Shown piece by piece: positions 13,155-24,166 of a stretch of 64,000 nucleotides of DNA. A program made the position numbers and the translations under genes. The DNA is from Ceriagrion tenellum (taxonomy: Eukaryota > Arthropoda > Insecta > Odonata > Coenagrionidae): NCBI GenBank assembly GCA_963169105.1, contig OY720632.1, positions 2,542,001 to 2,606,000 on the forward strand, written 5' to 3'. The notes beneath the pieces are model-generated. The model was not told the origin of the DNA. It made no database searches and saw nothing but the letters and a program-made list of their open reading frames with translations. Position 1 is the first letter of the stretch; every line of letters begins with the position of its first letter.

Positions 13155-13440
13155 TAATTTCTACATCTACATGTATATACTACCCTGCGAGCCGCCGCAT
13201 GGGGGTGTGGCAGTGGCGTATTAGGTCACCGCCGTGTAAATATGTAAGGGATAAGGGTTTGGGAGGAGAAAAGGTGACGTGTATTATGGGAGTGTATTTA
13301 GTGGAGCTCAGCTTTTATTGTGGTTGCTTATTGTTCGCGGAAAGAACGAGTTTTTTAACCTATCTGTTCGGCAGAGTATCTCTCTTATTTTATTATTTTT
13401 ATGAATCTCTCTCATTTTAATCGTTTATATCTTTCATTTT
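13155..13440 (+). repeat. Widespread arthropod repeat fragment (class uncertain)
   Basis: The sequence starts CTACATCTACATGTATA and continues with CTGCGAGCCGCCGCATGGGG-type wording and a later GCGGAAAGAACGAG...ATCTCTCTTATTTTA block. This ordered set of words is one I recognise as a repeat scattered through many arthropod genomes, usually regarded as LINE-associated. I cannot assign its clade from this fragment, and it has no coding content. Confidence 0.45.
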
Positions 13441-14447
13441 AATTTATGTACAATGTCCTGAGAACCCCGTTATACTATAAACAATGTCTCTTCTGATGAA
13501 ACAATTTTATTAAATTAATGAATATGACAATACTCCGAAATGTTCACTTCAACACCTTCCGCCCGGTTGCAAATATTTCACTGCCCGCAAGAGCTTCTCC
13601 GAGCAGTCGGTCACCTCCGCTGTAAAAACACTCATTCCTCCAGCACCTGAGGTACCGCAGGACTTCGGAAATCACCTCGCGGGAGAGGGCTATGGCGAAG
13701 CTTCATGCTCTGAATTTCACCGGAAACAATGACATCCGTGTACCTAGCTCCATAACTAGCATCCTCCAATCGTCATCATATCACCGGGCTCGTGCACTCG
13801 TCCCACGTCCCTCCGTTTGAAAAGCAGCAGTGCATTCCTGTCCCCCGCCGACAGTCTATTCGAACGACAGCGATAAAAAAAAGGTATCCTCCGACGAGGA
13901 ATCGGCCCGACAGATCGTGTCCGACGCCATTAAATAGCCTCGTCGCCGAGCGCTCTCATCGCCGCTCACTCAAACGTTGCTATGAGATCCACTCTCTTTC
14001 TCTCTTTTTTGGGCGGAGGCGATTGATTTGCTAGTTTTACGGCGGACACATTTCCGCAGTCTCCCACTCATTTGTCTCTCACCTGGCACCGACTCCTTCC
14101 GGATTCCCCTTTCCAGCAAATCCCCTTCCAACCGACCACACCGACGACGACGATTCTTCCCAACCTTCCCGCACTTCGGGAAGAAATTTCGAGCTGTCCA
14201 ACCTCTACAACGGAGATATTTTGACGCCACAGTCTCGGGAAGTGTCGATTACAGAATAGCAAAAGTTAAGTGAAATCGAGGATGTGATGGGAGATCTGCG
14301 TTCAAGGTGTTAATGTTAACGCGCTGAAGTAGAGGCACTGTATTATCAGAGGCTGGCCCAGTTGTTCGCTTGTTTTCTATTGGCCGAGCGCTTCCTACCC
14401 AAGCACCCCTCTGAAAGGACTCCATGTTTAGTTGGTGATTCACTTGT
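13441..14447. other. Unassigned, GC-rich in part
   Basis: From about 13560 to 14280 the sequence is moderately GC-rich with overlapping open frames on both strands (plus 13792-14034 and 14028-14273; minus 13970-14230). Translations are Arg/Ser/Pro-rich without a recognisable fold. It could be a promoter island, but no gene is visible. Confidence 0.35.
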
Positions 14448-14582
14448 GCGAAATTCCACGGGGAAAAAAAATCATCCGCCTCGACCGGGATTCTAACCCG
14501 AATCTCTCGATTTCCGGCCGGCCAAGGATCCGGGTTCGAATCCCGGTCAAGGTGGATGAATATTTCCCCGTGGAATTTCGCA
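14448..14582. repeat. Palindromic tRNA-like foldback
   Basis: The outer arms GCGAAATTCCACGGGGAAA (from 14448) and TTTCCCCGTGGAATTTCGC (to about 14581) are exact reverse complements. Inside them, each arm carries a tRNA T-arm-like box B: GGGTTCGAATCCCGG at about 14532-14546 on plus, and its counterpart GGGTTAGAATCCCGG on minus at about 14486-14500. The result is two tRNA-like 3' halves head to head around the GCCGGCC-rich centre. It is probably a fold-back SINE relic rather than a gene, since no complete cloverleaf is present. Confidence 0.6.
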
Positions 14583-15940
14583 AAATTGTGCATTGCGGGT
14601 GACTCCGTCAAGTGAAACTCGGTGGCTAGTCCCGGATAGCTTGAAATCGGTGATTCACTTCTTTTACGTTGGAGTGCATAGAAGGTTGTTGTTATTTTTC
14701 ATGTTAACGGGAAACCTCTCGTTCCAACCGCGGTTAAAACATAAATGACACAGACTGAGCCAGATATACTACCAACAACTTGCTATGGTTGCTAACGTGG
14801 CCAGACAGCACCGATTTCGACCGTGCGCCCTCAGCGTAAGGGGCACTGCCGTTGTATTTCCCAAATAATTGTCGATCGCCGCAGAGTATAAACGAATTGG
14901 TCCTTTTTTGTTATTATACTTCTTCATGTTGCTATGGATGTTGTATCAGCCATTGCAGTGAGATGACAAGGTGAAAATTTAATAATATCGTCGCCCGTAC
15001 GCCGTACGCCCATAAGCGGTAATGGAGGTGTCCCGTCCGACTAAACATGGCGTCTAATTTTCACTTGGCCAACCTCTCCTAATAAGAGGGCCTCTACACT
15101 GAAGCACCCACCAGCGACGCTCAATGGGACGACGGGCGCCGGTGAAACAATGCGTAACCCACCGGTAGGTAGCATTCTTAAAGGGAGAACAACAACAATC
15201 ACGATCAAATTTTTTGTTTAAAGTCGCTGAATTCGTTCCATATTTGCATTTAAAAACGTAAGCTTTTTCGTACTGAGCATTTAAAAACTAAAATATGCAT
15301 GTTTGACGCCAAAACCGAAAATCAACAAACTCAAGAACAACCGTGGATGACGTTATCTATGCTCCTTCGTTGCTTAGCGCACAAAACATTGCGCCCGGTG
15401 TATTTTGAAGTGCACTACCTAGTGCACAGGGTCTGTTAAACGAACAGAATGCAGTCACGAAGTGATTTATACGAAGCGAACTTTGATTAGGATACTTTCA
15501 TAATATATTAAAAATAACAAGCTAAATATCTTTATATACCTCTATAAGAGGGATATAAAATGCAGCTCTGGAGTGATAATTTTTTGAAAAGTCGTGAGGG
15601 AGCCCCAATATAGGCTGTGTCCAGACCCTGCACGTCATATATGGTACGTCATCCATGAAAAATACTCTAAACACCCCTCCCCCATGACCACATTGAATTT
15701 ACGCTGAATTCTGAGGCATCATGAGGTATATGAGAAGTGTTTGAGTAGACAATAGGTTGAATAGGGTTAGGAGTGTGAATGGGCGATGGGAAGAATGAGG
15801 ATTGGATGCTCCAGTAATAGACGTATAAGAGAGGATTGAGCTTCGTTGTTTTTGGCCATTTTGAGTGAAGAAACGAGAGTCGAATGACGAAACAGATACA
15901 TGATCATGGGGTGAATTTAAGGCGTTAGCAAGTAAGTAAT
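14583..15940. other. Unassigned sequence
   Basis: No coding frames of interest. A GC-richer block at about 14990-15190 ends in a short A-rich run and may be a repeat tail, but I do not recognise it. Confidence 0.4.
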
Positions 15941-16498
15941 TTATTTAACGGGTACACCCTTTTACAAATTGTTGTACAATAGATGAGTATAAACAGATTA
16001 CAAACTGGTCTTTAAATTGACTATTGGTAGTAAAAACATAGAAAAAGTTAAATAGGATAGGTTGTATAAAATGTGACAAATTACCATAAATGGACATTCA
16101 GAAATAAGAAAATTGGTGAAAAATTAAAATATTTGAAACAGGCACTTTTTTTGTAATAAATAAAAATACCATACAAATTACCATATTACACACAAATAAA
16201 AATAATAAAAATCACAAAATCATACAATTCGCAAACAAAACAAATTACCATAAATAGAAATTCAGAAATATGTAAATTGGTGAAAAATTAAAATATTTGA
16301 AACAGCCAAATATTTGGTAAAAAACACATTTGACAATAGAAAAACTAAAATTATTCCAAAGAGGAAACACAGATAGCAAATAAACATTTTTGTGTAAACA
16401 GCATTACAGACAAGGAATTAGACGTATAATTAAATTTTAAAAATAATGGAATACAAGTTAGTTTCAATTTCTCTCAAATTCCTCAGTACAGCGCTTTT
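15941..16498. repeat. AT-rich block with 66-bp direct repeat
   Basis: Two near-identical 66-bp segments (16076-16141 and 16240-16305) start ACAAATTACCATAAAT and end ATATTTGAAACAG. They are offset by 164 bp within very AT-rich DNA immediately left of the Penelope-like element. I see no coding potential. Whether this belongs to the Penelope element or is a separate insertion is not clear. Confidence 0.55.
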
Positions 16499-16665
16499 TT
16501 AAGGGAGGGTAGTGAGATAGAGACGAGGTACACAGAATGACCTAATGTCCCATCTTCTTTTTTCTGGACCATAACGTCTAAGAATGGAAGGCGGTTGTCC
16601 TTCTCTATTTCCATTGTGAATTACTACTAATTCTGAACCTGTCTGTGAATTGAACTGATGATTGT
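16499..16665 (-). pseudogene. Penelope-like element, inverted internal RT segment
   Basis: On the minus strand the sequence reads MEIEKDNRLPFLDVMVQKK and then EDGTLGHSVY, the distal reverse-transcriptase segment that normally stands just before the T-HTDRYLH block of Penelope-like elements. That block follows on the opposite strand from 16672. So about 140 bp of one element is inverted. The breakpoints lie at GTAC words (16528-16531 and near 16668-16671). A short duplicated tract (TTCAATTCACA / GTAATTCACA) also disrupts the frame. Confidence 0.75.
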
Positions 16666-17540
16666 GTGTACTGGAAAAGTACCCACACTGATCGCTACCT
16701 ACATGCCACATCGCACCACCACCCTCAACAGAAAGCTTCAGTCATGAGAACGCTGTATCATCGAACTTTTATGATCTCTGACGCCGATTCCATCACCGGC
16801 GAAAAGCAGCACTTAATAAGGGCATTTGAGAAAAATGGTTTCCGACGTGACTACATCTTAAAAACGGCACGGAAAGAAGATAGAAATTCTCTCGGGGTCC
16901 GAAATAAAAATCCCACGGACCCGACAGAAAACGGAGAGAAACCGAAGGCATATGCCACTCTCCCTTATCTGTCTGGAACGACGGAGAAAATCTCTAGAGT
17001 TCTGTCGAGGTACAACGTGGCTAGCAGATTCACGTGCACAACGAAGACAGGGGACGTACTTCTGAAAGCCAAAGACCCGCTTCCACGGAACCTCTACGGA
17101 GGAATATATGAAGTTTTGTGTAGCTGTGGACAATCATATGTAGGCCAGACATGCAGAGCCCTAAAAATACGCCTCCAAGAACATCAACGGGCAATTAAAA
17201 ACAATAATTACCGCATTTCTGTAATAGCCGAACACCATCTCAGCGGCCCCACTCATAATTTCAGCTTTGAGGAGACATGATCAATAGCTAGGGAAATACG
17301 CTATTACCCAAGATTAATCAGGGAGGCTGTAGAAATTGCGAAGAGACCGGAGAACGTCAACCGAGAAGACGGTTACAAATTGAGTAGCAGTCTAAAACGA
17401 ATTTTTTCAAATTCATATTCCGGCAACAATGGGAGTCCAGACTTATATATAAAGACGAGCGAGACAAATAAAGCAGTTCAGTTAACCTGATGAAGCTGGA
17501 AGGAGGACCAGCGAAATATTATTGTTTAAAAAAACATACA
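16666..17540 (+). pseudogene. Penelope-like retroelement: RT C-terminus and GIY-YIG endonuclease
   Basis: The open frame 16666-17280 starts with the end of the RT domain (THTDRYLHATSHHHPQQK), passes through a linker, and enters a GIY-YIG endonuclease. I see GGIYEVLCSCGQSYVGQTCR from about 17098, followed by RLQEHQRAI. The Cys pair in the linker (CSC) is typical of Penelope-like elements. The frame stops at a TGA at 17278-17280, but the same frame continues with family-like sequence (REIRYYPRLIREAVEIAK, then NVNREDGYKLS) to about 17400, so the stop is a nonsense mutation. The catalytic part of the RT is missing, so the copy is 5'-truncated. The enzyme would normally nick target DNA for target-primed reverse transcription. 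Confidence 0.88.
17481..17530 (+). ncRNA. Candidate hammerhead ribozyme core in the Penelope 3' end
   Basis: CTGATGA at 17487-17493 is followed by a 5-bp stem (GCTGG 17495-17499 with CCAGC 17508-17512) and then GAAA at 17513-17516: the CUGAUGA, stem II, GAAA order of a hammerhead core. Penelope-like elements are known to carry such motifs. One extra A (17494) separates the core from stem II, and the short stem III and cleavage site are not convincing by eye. It may be a decayed copy. Confidence 0.4.
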
Positions 17541-19515
17541 TCGCGGAATGAATCCCGAAAAAATAAGGAACAGTCAACACTGCATCCGCGGAAGCCTACG
17601 AGCTAATGTTAATCAAATTGATGTGCTCCATACCCTCCACACCTCCGGATGGCAGCAGTCCATATCCTCCTCCCCTAAATCATGTGCCTCAATCTGCCCC
17701 TGAATGTGATGTGAATGGGGAAGGGAAAGGAAGGGGCGGACCACGAAATCCACGGTTGAACGCGGAATGGAATGAGTAAAGGCATATGAGGAGTCTGGGG
17801 AGCAGAATATCGAGTGTGAAGGAATGGATGAGTACCAGTGAGAGGCATTAAAGATTAGGGCAGTGTGGAGGAAATCATTGAAAGGGGAACCTGTTTTCCT
17901 GGCTAAAAAGCAATAGGTACTTCGAATCTTCCTAGGTAACTGGAAAGGGAAAGGTGGCTCGTGATAAACTTCCTGTTACATACCTGTCTCATAATTAACT
18001 ACAACATCGTAGAGTGTCATCATAAAAAGAGCCATCAAAAATGACAGCGACTCAGTTCTTCCTCACGAATCAGCAAAATACGAAAAGGTCAACTGATCTC
18101 TGCATAAGGCAAAAGAAAAAGTGCAGACTTACAAGCTTTGACGCTTTCGTCAGTCACAATATAAGCGTTTACCCCACCAGGGCCATATGTTCTACTCTCC
18201 ATTCATTTGTGAAGCATTTTGTGAAGTTTGCTCGTTAGTTTATTTAGTGTTATCAGGATCATATCTTACTGGTCAATTGTTGTGCTTGACAGCTATTGAT
18301 GCGGTTAGGTTGAGTGCAGTTTCTCAGGCAGTGGCGTGATAGCTTATGCAAGCCCCCTCGAAAGAATTCTTTGCTGGCCCTCCTTTCTATCCTTACCCCT
18401 TCAAAAGCTTTAATAAAAGTTCTTAAACTTTCCCGGAGAATGAATTTCGTTTTTATAATATTTTCAATAAATAGGTTTACAAAAATATTGTTTTATATCA
18501 ACAGTTAACCTTTTGAGAAAAATGCAATAATTTCGTATGCATCAGACTTTTGACGCTCCAAAACGGTGGCCTTCCGCCGCATTTGTGGACTCATCAAATG
18601 CGGCGGCGGCGGCCGCGTTATGTCAAGATAACCCTAAGATATCCCCATGTAGATGAACTCATAATTTCCATTTTTCATCCATTCAAAATATTATATGCAT
18701 GTAAAATCTTAGAAATCTCCTAGTAAAGTTTTAGACAGTGGACCACGTTCCACCAGCCAGTTGTAATTCAAATTTTCCCAGACCGGACCTTTTCTACCCC
18801 TCAAATGGCCGATTCTCCAGCGATGAATTTCCAGAAAAATCCGTTTGGCTCTTTAAGTGGCCCACAATTTCACTTGATATTTTCTTCGAGAAATCCGGAT
18901 ATATTGAGAATCGGGATTGCATTTGAACCGTCGCCCGAGGATAATCGCATACATCTGTGATATGAAGGACCATGGACAGCGAAATCGATGTTAGCGAGGG
19001 ATGCCTTAGCAGTACTTGATCGGACTCATCCCGTCTCGCGGGCCCCTTCTGCCAACGTCGAGGGCCCCACGAGGGTCCGTTACGCTAATGGTCTCAGGTG
19101 TCATTTGAAGCGGACTTACACGGTGAGTGGCACGGCTCAACGTGCACCACTTATCATCCGCATTAATGCGCGGACAACGAATACGGAAGACGCGAGGCGA
19201 TCGATAGGTGTCTGCGATTGCATTTCGAGCTGGGATCGCTTACGTTAATTTCTTTCAGTGCGAAAGATAAGCACCACCCTTGGGCTCATCATGCGGATAT
19301 GCACGGACGCCATTTTGCAGGTCACATTCCCTTTCGCGGAAGGTGAAATGTCAATCGGGCGATTAAAATAAAATCATACACTTCAAATTCAAATGAAACA
19401 CTCGACATCTTTACGCTGTGAACTTAATCCATCTCAACTTTTTGGAATTGCTCCTTATTTTCAATGAAACAAAAGCAAGCAACGCAACTGGAAAAAGACA
19501 CACTGAGTCATTGAA
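17541..19515. other. Unassigned; hairpin at 18574-18606
   Basis: No recognisable coding region. A perfect 12-bp inverted repeat (CCGCCGCATTTG 18574-18585 and CAAATGCGGCGG 18595-18606, 9-nt loop) runs into a CGG trinucleotide run. The open frame at 18988-19248 lies in a GC-richer stretch but has no known domain. Confidence 0.4.
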
Positions 19516-19847
19516 CTCCATCTCAAAGGATTGGATATTTGGGGAGGCGACCGACTGTTAAGGTCATTTGCGCCATCGGGGGACAGGGTGTAAGGGAGGA
19601 AGGGTGGATAGAAACCTGGCGTCGGCTTTAGCCTTCTCTTGACAAAAGGCGCCAAGGGGACCACGGCTTAACGTCTCATCCGACAGACGGATTACTTTTA
19701 CTTGAAGTGCCCTCCACAAGACACTCAAGTAGGGATCGGGTTCCTCTGAAAAACATCCACCACTGCAGGGATTTGAACCCTGGCCGCCCGTGTGGTAAGC
19801 CAATACTCTAGCCATACCACACCGACCCGATGCCCTCCATCTCAAAG
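19516..19847 (-). mobile_element. tRNA-derived SINE with 13-bp target-site duplications
   Basis: The SINE body occupies 19529-19834 on the minus strand, flanked by exact direct repeats CTCCATCTCAAAG at 19516-19528 and 19835-19847. The tRNA-like head contains a box A-like TATGGCTAGAGTATTGG (complement of 19800-19816) and a box B GGTTCAAATCC (complement of 19769-19779), the internal RNA polymerase III promoter. A GATGAGACGTTAAGCCGTGG-type block follows at about 19656-19680, a theme common in arthropod SINEs. The 3' end lacks a long poly(A). Exact duplications suggest a fairly recent insertion. Confidence 0.85.
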
Positions 19848-20375
19848 TTAAGGTAGTTTGAGCGAGATATCATTTTACTTTTAAATCAATGCATTTGGTC
19901 TCATTTTAAAGAAAAATATCTCACCCTTCCAATGACGCATAAAATTCAACCCCTTACCTCATTACTTTCCGAGATATTTGCCAGAAAATACTAGCCCTTA
20001 TACATGGAAAATGGTACGTGTATGCACTCCAGAGAGACATTATTTACAAAATAGGCATTTCTAACACTTAGATGTCGTAAAAAACTAACAGCGTGTAGTT
20101 TGTATGTTTTCTCAACTATTTATGAAAATAAATCATATTGTCACCTCAGTAAATTCTTAGGGATATCAAAAAGCCTTACGTTTTGAAAGAGTTTCAAACG
20201 TACCGCGCGGGAAAAATTAGTCAAGTTAAAGACTTATTCAGATATTTTCTATACTATTGCTCCATTAAAAACGCACTGTTTAATCCGTGTGTCCTGCAGC
20301 CGGTGAAATTAAAACGTATAATTCGAATATGGTGTCTATTATGACTAGGGAACTATCTCGCTCGGACTACTTTAA
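19848..20375 (-). mobile_element. TTAA-flanked MITE-like element, copy C (complete)
   Basis: 528 bp bounded by TTAA at 19848-19851 and 20372-20375, in the opposite orientation to copies A and B. The right end (minus strand) reads TTAAAGTAGTCCGAGCGA and the left end TTAAGGTAGTTTGAGCGA. It directly abuts the SINE's target-site duplication. Confidence 0.75.
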
Positions 20376-20804
20376 GTTTATTTCACTCATTTACTTCTCC
20401 GGCATATGAACTGCGTTTCTATTTTTTCCCAGCCTGAGTAAAATCATAGTTTCTAGAATTGTGGCATATAGGTACTTGTTGGACTTCCTGTCTTTAGTGT
20501 CGTTCTAAATGACATCAATGAGTTAAATTTTCTCGTTGCAATGCCCCCCTCCCATTCCCTCCCCAGAGCTGCTTCAAATGTCTTCGAGGGCTATGCTTTG
20601 AAACCCTTCCACACCTAACGCTAATCAAATAAATGCTCGAGTATCGCGAGAGAAACAAACCACTGAGCATTGTCACTCAGAATGAGTACAATTTACGAGT
20701 ATTGCAGGAATAGTGCCTGCCACGGAACACCGCTGGTAAGCGCTAAAATACAGCGACCTGCGTTTAACTCTCTCGTCAATCGTCGACTCGCAAGAAGGCC
20801 GGCC
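20376..20804. other. Unassigned flank of the Transib element
   Basis: No recognisable genes. The last five bases (CGGCC, 20800-20804) are a candidate Transib target-site duplication. Confidence 0.4.
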
Positions 20805-20843
20805 CTCAGTGGGCGGAATGCCCAATCTAGGAGGAAAAAAGTC
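20805..20843 (+). repeat. Transib left terminal inverted repeat
   Basis: Heptamer-like CTCAGTG at 20805-20811, a 23-bp spacer at 20812-20834, then AAAAAAGTC. It is one base off the canonical CACAGTG heptamer. Confidence 0.8.
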
Positions 20844-21351
20844 GAAAAGCTGACTTTACAGTTGAAACAATTTTTGGCGCCAGTCTTATTCTTGGAAAGT
20901 GGGGGCACCCTTTTTCGCTCCTCAGGTCACTACCCTCGGCACAATAGCACCGTTAGGGCTATTCTAAGATACCCTTTCTGCGGAGACGAATTTTAGACTG
21001 GGCTCAGTCGCATTTTGACAGTGAAGTGAAGAGCATGCAGTTTGGTGACCAGTGCACAAGGCATATTCCAGGGACTTGTATAATAATTTTTAAGGTATGC
21101 TATACGATTTATTATGATTTATATTATTATTGGGCCCATTTTTAATTTTTAATGGTTTTTTGAAGTAGCCATTGCAAAAACACGTGAATATATTAGATAT
21201 CTCATGTTTGGTTAGACTTACACAAAAAAGCTCTAGAGATCTCTAGCTGATTTAATTGAGAATGTCGACAAAATACATTGTAAAATAAGGCTGTGAAAGG
21301 ATTTGGTGCGGAAACGTGCGGAACTAAAGTTATCGTGCTTTTTCAGGCGTC

Positions 21352-23430
21352 ATGCAGAGCGCGGTCGTGACGCACGGAGAGCTCTGTGACCTTCTTCACG
21401 ACAACAGGGAGACAAAAGACTCATTAACGGGCTACTTGATCAAGAAATTCGAGTTAAATGAGAGTGAAAAAGATGTTGTGAAGTGTATTAGTGTTGCTAT
21501 TAAGAAGTTTTTATACAATTATTCCAGACGTTTGAAGAAAAATGGAAGAAGATATGATTATTTTTGAACAAAATATCGTTCATGGCTTCAAAACCCATTG
21601 CTCCTGCCTAAAGAAGTGACAGAAAAATTTTCTACTATTAGCTGTAGTTTAGATTAAGGGCCATCAACTTGAAAGGAAAGATCCAAGAAGGTGTTCGAGC
21701 GTACTGATAGAGGTAAACGGACCAAAGTGCAGCCTTTGATGAAATCGAACACAGAAGAGGAAATCATGTTCGCGGCGCAGCTAACCCTTCATTCTTCTGG
21801 GAAACGGGACACTGCAGCTGAGGTAAAAGAAGTGACCCTAACCACTCCCCGTCGGGCTACCAAAGTAAAAAGAGCCTACAAATCACCTCCATTGCGTCCA
21901 ATACCTTATACTGGGGAGGAAGCGTCAGCGCTCCTTATCGAGATCGGGTTGACAAAGTCGCAGTACATGAGGATCAGGACAAGAGCAAAGAATAGATTAA
22001 GAAACATTTATCCATCTTATGAAGTGCTAAAAGTGTTAAAATTGGAGTGCTATCCCCCTAAAGAAGATATGAAAGTGACGGAAAGGTATGCTGAATTGAA
22101 ATTGCAAGCTCTTGTGGACCATACGATCAAACGCATTGCGCTAGTTCAGAACGATGTTCTCCTAGAGTGCGCAATTAAGAGAGAAAATATGCATATGGTA
22201 TTTAAATGGGGGTGTGACGGTAGCAGTGGTCAGAGTGAATATAAGCAGCGCTACGAAACTTCTGAGAGTGGTCATAGTGATTCCTCCGTGTTTGTCATTC
22301 TCCTTGTGCCCCTACAACTATACCAAACACAGCGAGGCGTGAACAAAATGGTGTTATGGCAAAATCCACAGCCGTCGTCCACAAAATTCTGCAGGCCGTT
22401 CAAAATAATCTTCCGAAAGGAAACAAAAACGTTGATAAATAAGGAAATTGACCGCGTGGAAAGTCGAATAAAATTACTTAGGCCAACGATCACTACCGTT
22501 AATGGAGCAGCACATTCGGTGATGTCACATTTAGCAATGATAATGGTGGATGGAAAAATATGTAATGCTGTGACAGAAAGTTCATCCCAAACGCGCTTCG
22601 TGTGTGGGCCAAGCCCACCCAAATGAACCGAATTGAGTCTCGATACTCCACGCTTGGATTCGATTTTTTGAGTGCTTATTACAATTATGCCATATAGGCT
22701 TGAAATTAAGAAATGGCAGGTGAGAACGACAGAGGAAAAAGCCTCTTTCGAAAGGAACAAAATGCAAATAAAAGGACGTTTTCGCCAGGAAATGGGTCTC
22801 CTTGTGGATAGCCCTAATCCTGGAGGTAGTGGAACGACAAACGACGGGAATACGGCGAGACACTTCTTACAAAATCCTCAACTTTCATCTGAAATAACTG
22901 GCATTGATCTAAATTTAGTGCAACGGTTTGGAGTGATTTTAAATACCATATCTACTGGATTTGCTATTGATTCGGATAAATTCAATTTGTATGCATTTGA
23001 CACTGCAAAACTTAAATTAAATATTATAAATAAATTAAATTAAATAAACTTAAATTAAAACTTAAATTTGTACCCTTGGTACTTCATGCCTGCAATTGTC
23101 CACAAAGTTCTCATTCATGGCGCTACAATAATAGAATCAGCCATTCTTCCCATCGGACAACTGTCAGAAGAGGATCAGGAGGCAAGAAACAAGGATTTTA
23201 AAATTTTCAGGCGTAGGCATGCTAGGAAGATTTCTCGCTCCGCCAATATTGAGGATGTATTTAATATGTTGCTACTATCTTCGGTTCCTGTGATTTCATC
23301 CATTCGTCAAAAAACTAAAGAGAATAAAAACGGAATACCTGCTGAAGTTTTGCAACTATTAAAAGAACCAGACGTGTTTAGCTCTGGAGAAAGTGAGGAA
23401 GATGAAAGTGATAGCGAAATGTCGGACTAG
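21352..23430 (+). pseudogene. Transib transposase (frameshifted)
   Basis: Four consecutive open segments cover a transposase of about the usual Transib length. They are 21352-21567 (N-terminal), 21691-22626 (311 residues), 22672-23043 and 23068-23430 (acidic C-terminus ending at 23430). The second segment carries FKWGCDGSSG (first catalytic Asp, residue 176), LLVPLQL, NPQPSSTKFCRP and MIMVDGKICNAV (second Asp, residue 287). The third carries GLLVDSPNPGGSGTTNDGNT and SSEITGID, whose Glu (22891-22893) is the likely third catalytic residue. The fourth carries MPAIVHKVLIHGA and LPIGQLSEEDQEARNKDFK. Frame breaks occur near 21570-21690, 22610-22700 and 23040. All three acidic residues survive, so decay is recent or modest. 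In active elements this enzyme binds the terminal repeats and cuts by a RAG1-like hairpin mechanism. Confidence 0.88.
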
Positions 23431-24166
23431 GAATAGTCATAAACTGGTGATGATTATCATTCTACCACAGAGAAAATTACTTGTATAACACAATTTGCAA
23501 ACATAATTTTATTTTATTTGAACCTTTGCATCCTTTTAAGTTATTTTAAATGTGTTTTTGCTATTCTTTAGCACTTGAGCGAATTGAATGCAGAGCTAAT
23601 CTTTTATGCCTTCCCTTTTTGTCGGATTTGAATTTTCTTGCAACCTTATGCTATAGCCTATAAATGTATGAATTTTTTGTGTTTCCCCTGGCCAAGATTT
23701 CAATACCGACTGATATTAATTAAAATGTATTCAAATCTTTATTTTGCTATTTCTTCTCCACCTCAGACGAAATCAACAAACCAACTTAGAGTGGCTCGAA
23801 TTCGTGACGGCCGGTGTTCAAGTTCCTTTGTTAGGCGCACGCACGCGGTCGCGCGGACCGTCATAAAACGCCTCCCTCCCGCAAACAAAATACCCTTCAC
23901 TGTTCGGATTTTGGAAGACATATTTTTGGAGACACTGACAATGCCTGGGTAAGCAAAAGGAAGTTCCGTTTTCCAGCGGCGAAGGTAGCCATCGCCAAAC
24001 TGCGAATATTGGCCTTGTCCGTTAAGACCGTAAAATATGAATAATTAGCTAAAATGTAGTTTCTAGTGAATGTATATTTTAAAAATTAGTGCTAATTAAT
24101 GTCTTTTACTTATAATTTGACATAAATGATAAAATGGTGTATGTTGGGCACAAAATTAGAAAAAAA

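Noticed and set aside
20640..20700. CACTGAG...CTCAG words as the Transib left end
   Set aside because: They lack the shared inverted sequence; the end at 20805 matches the right end over about 36 bp.
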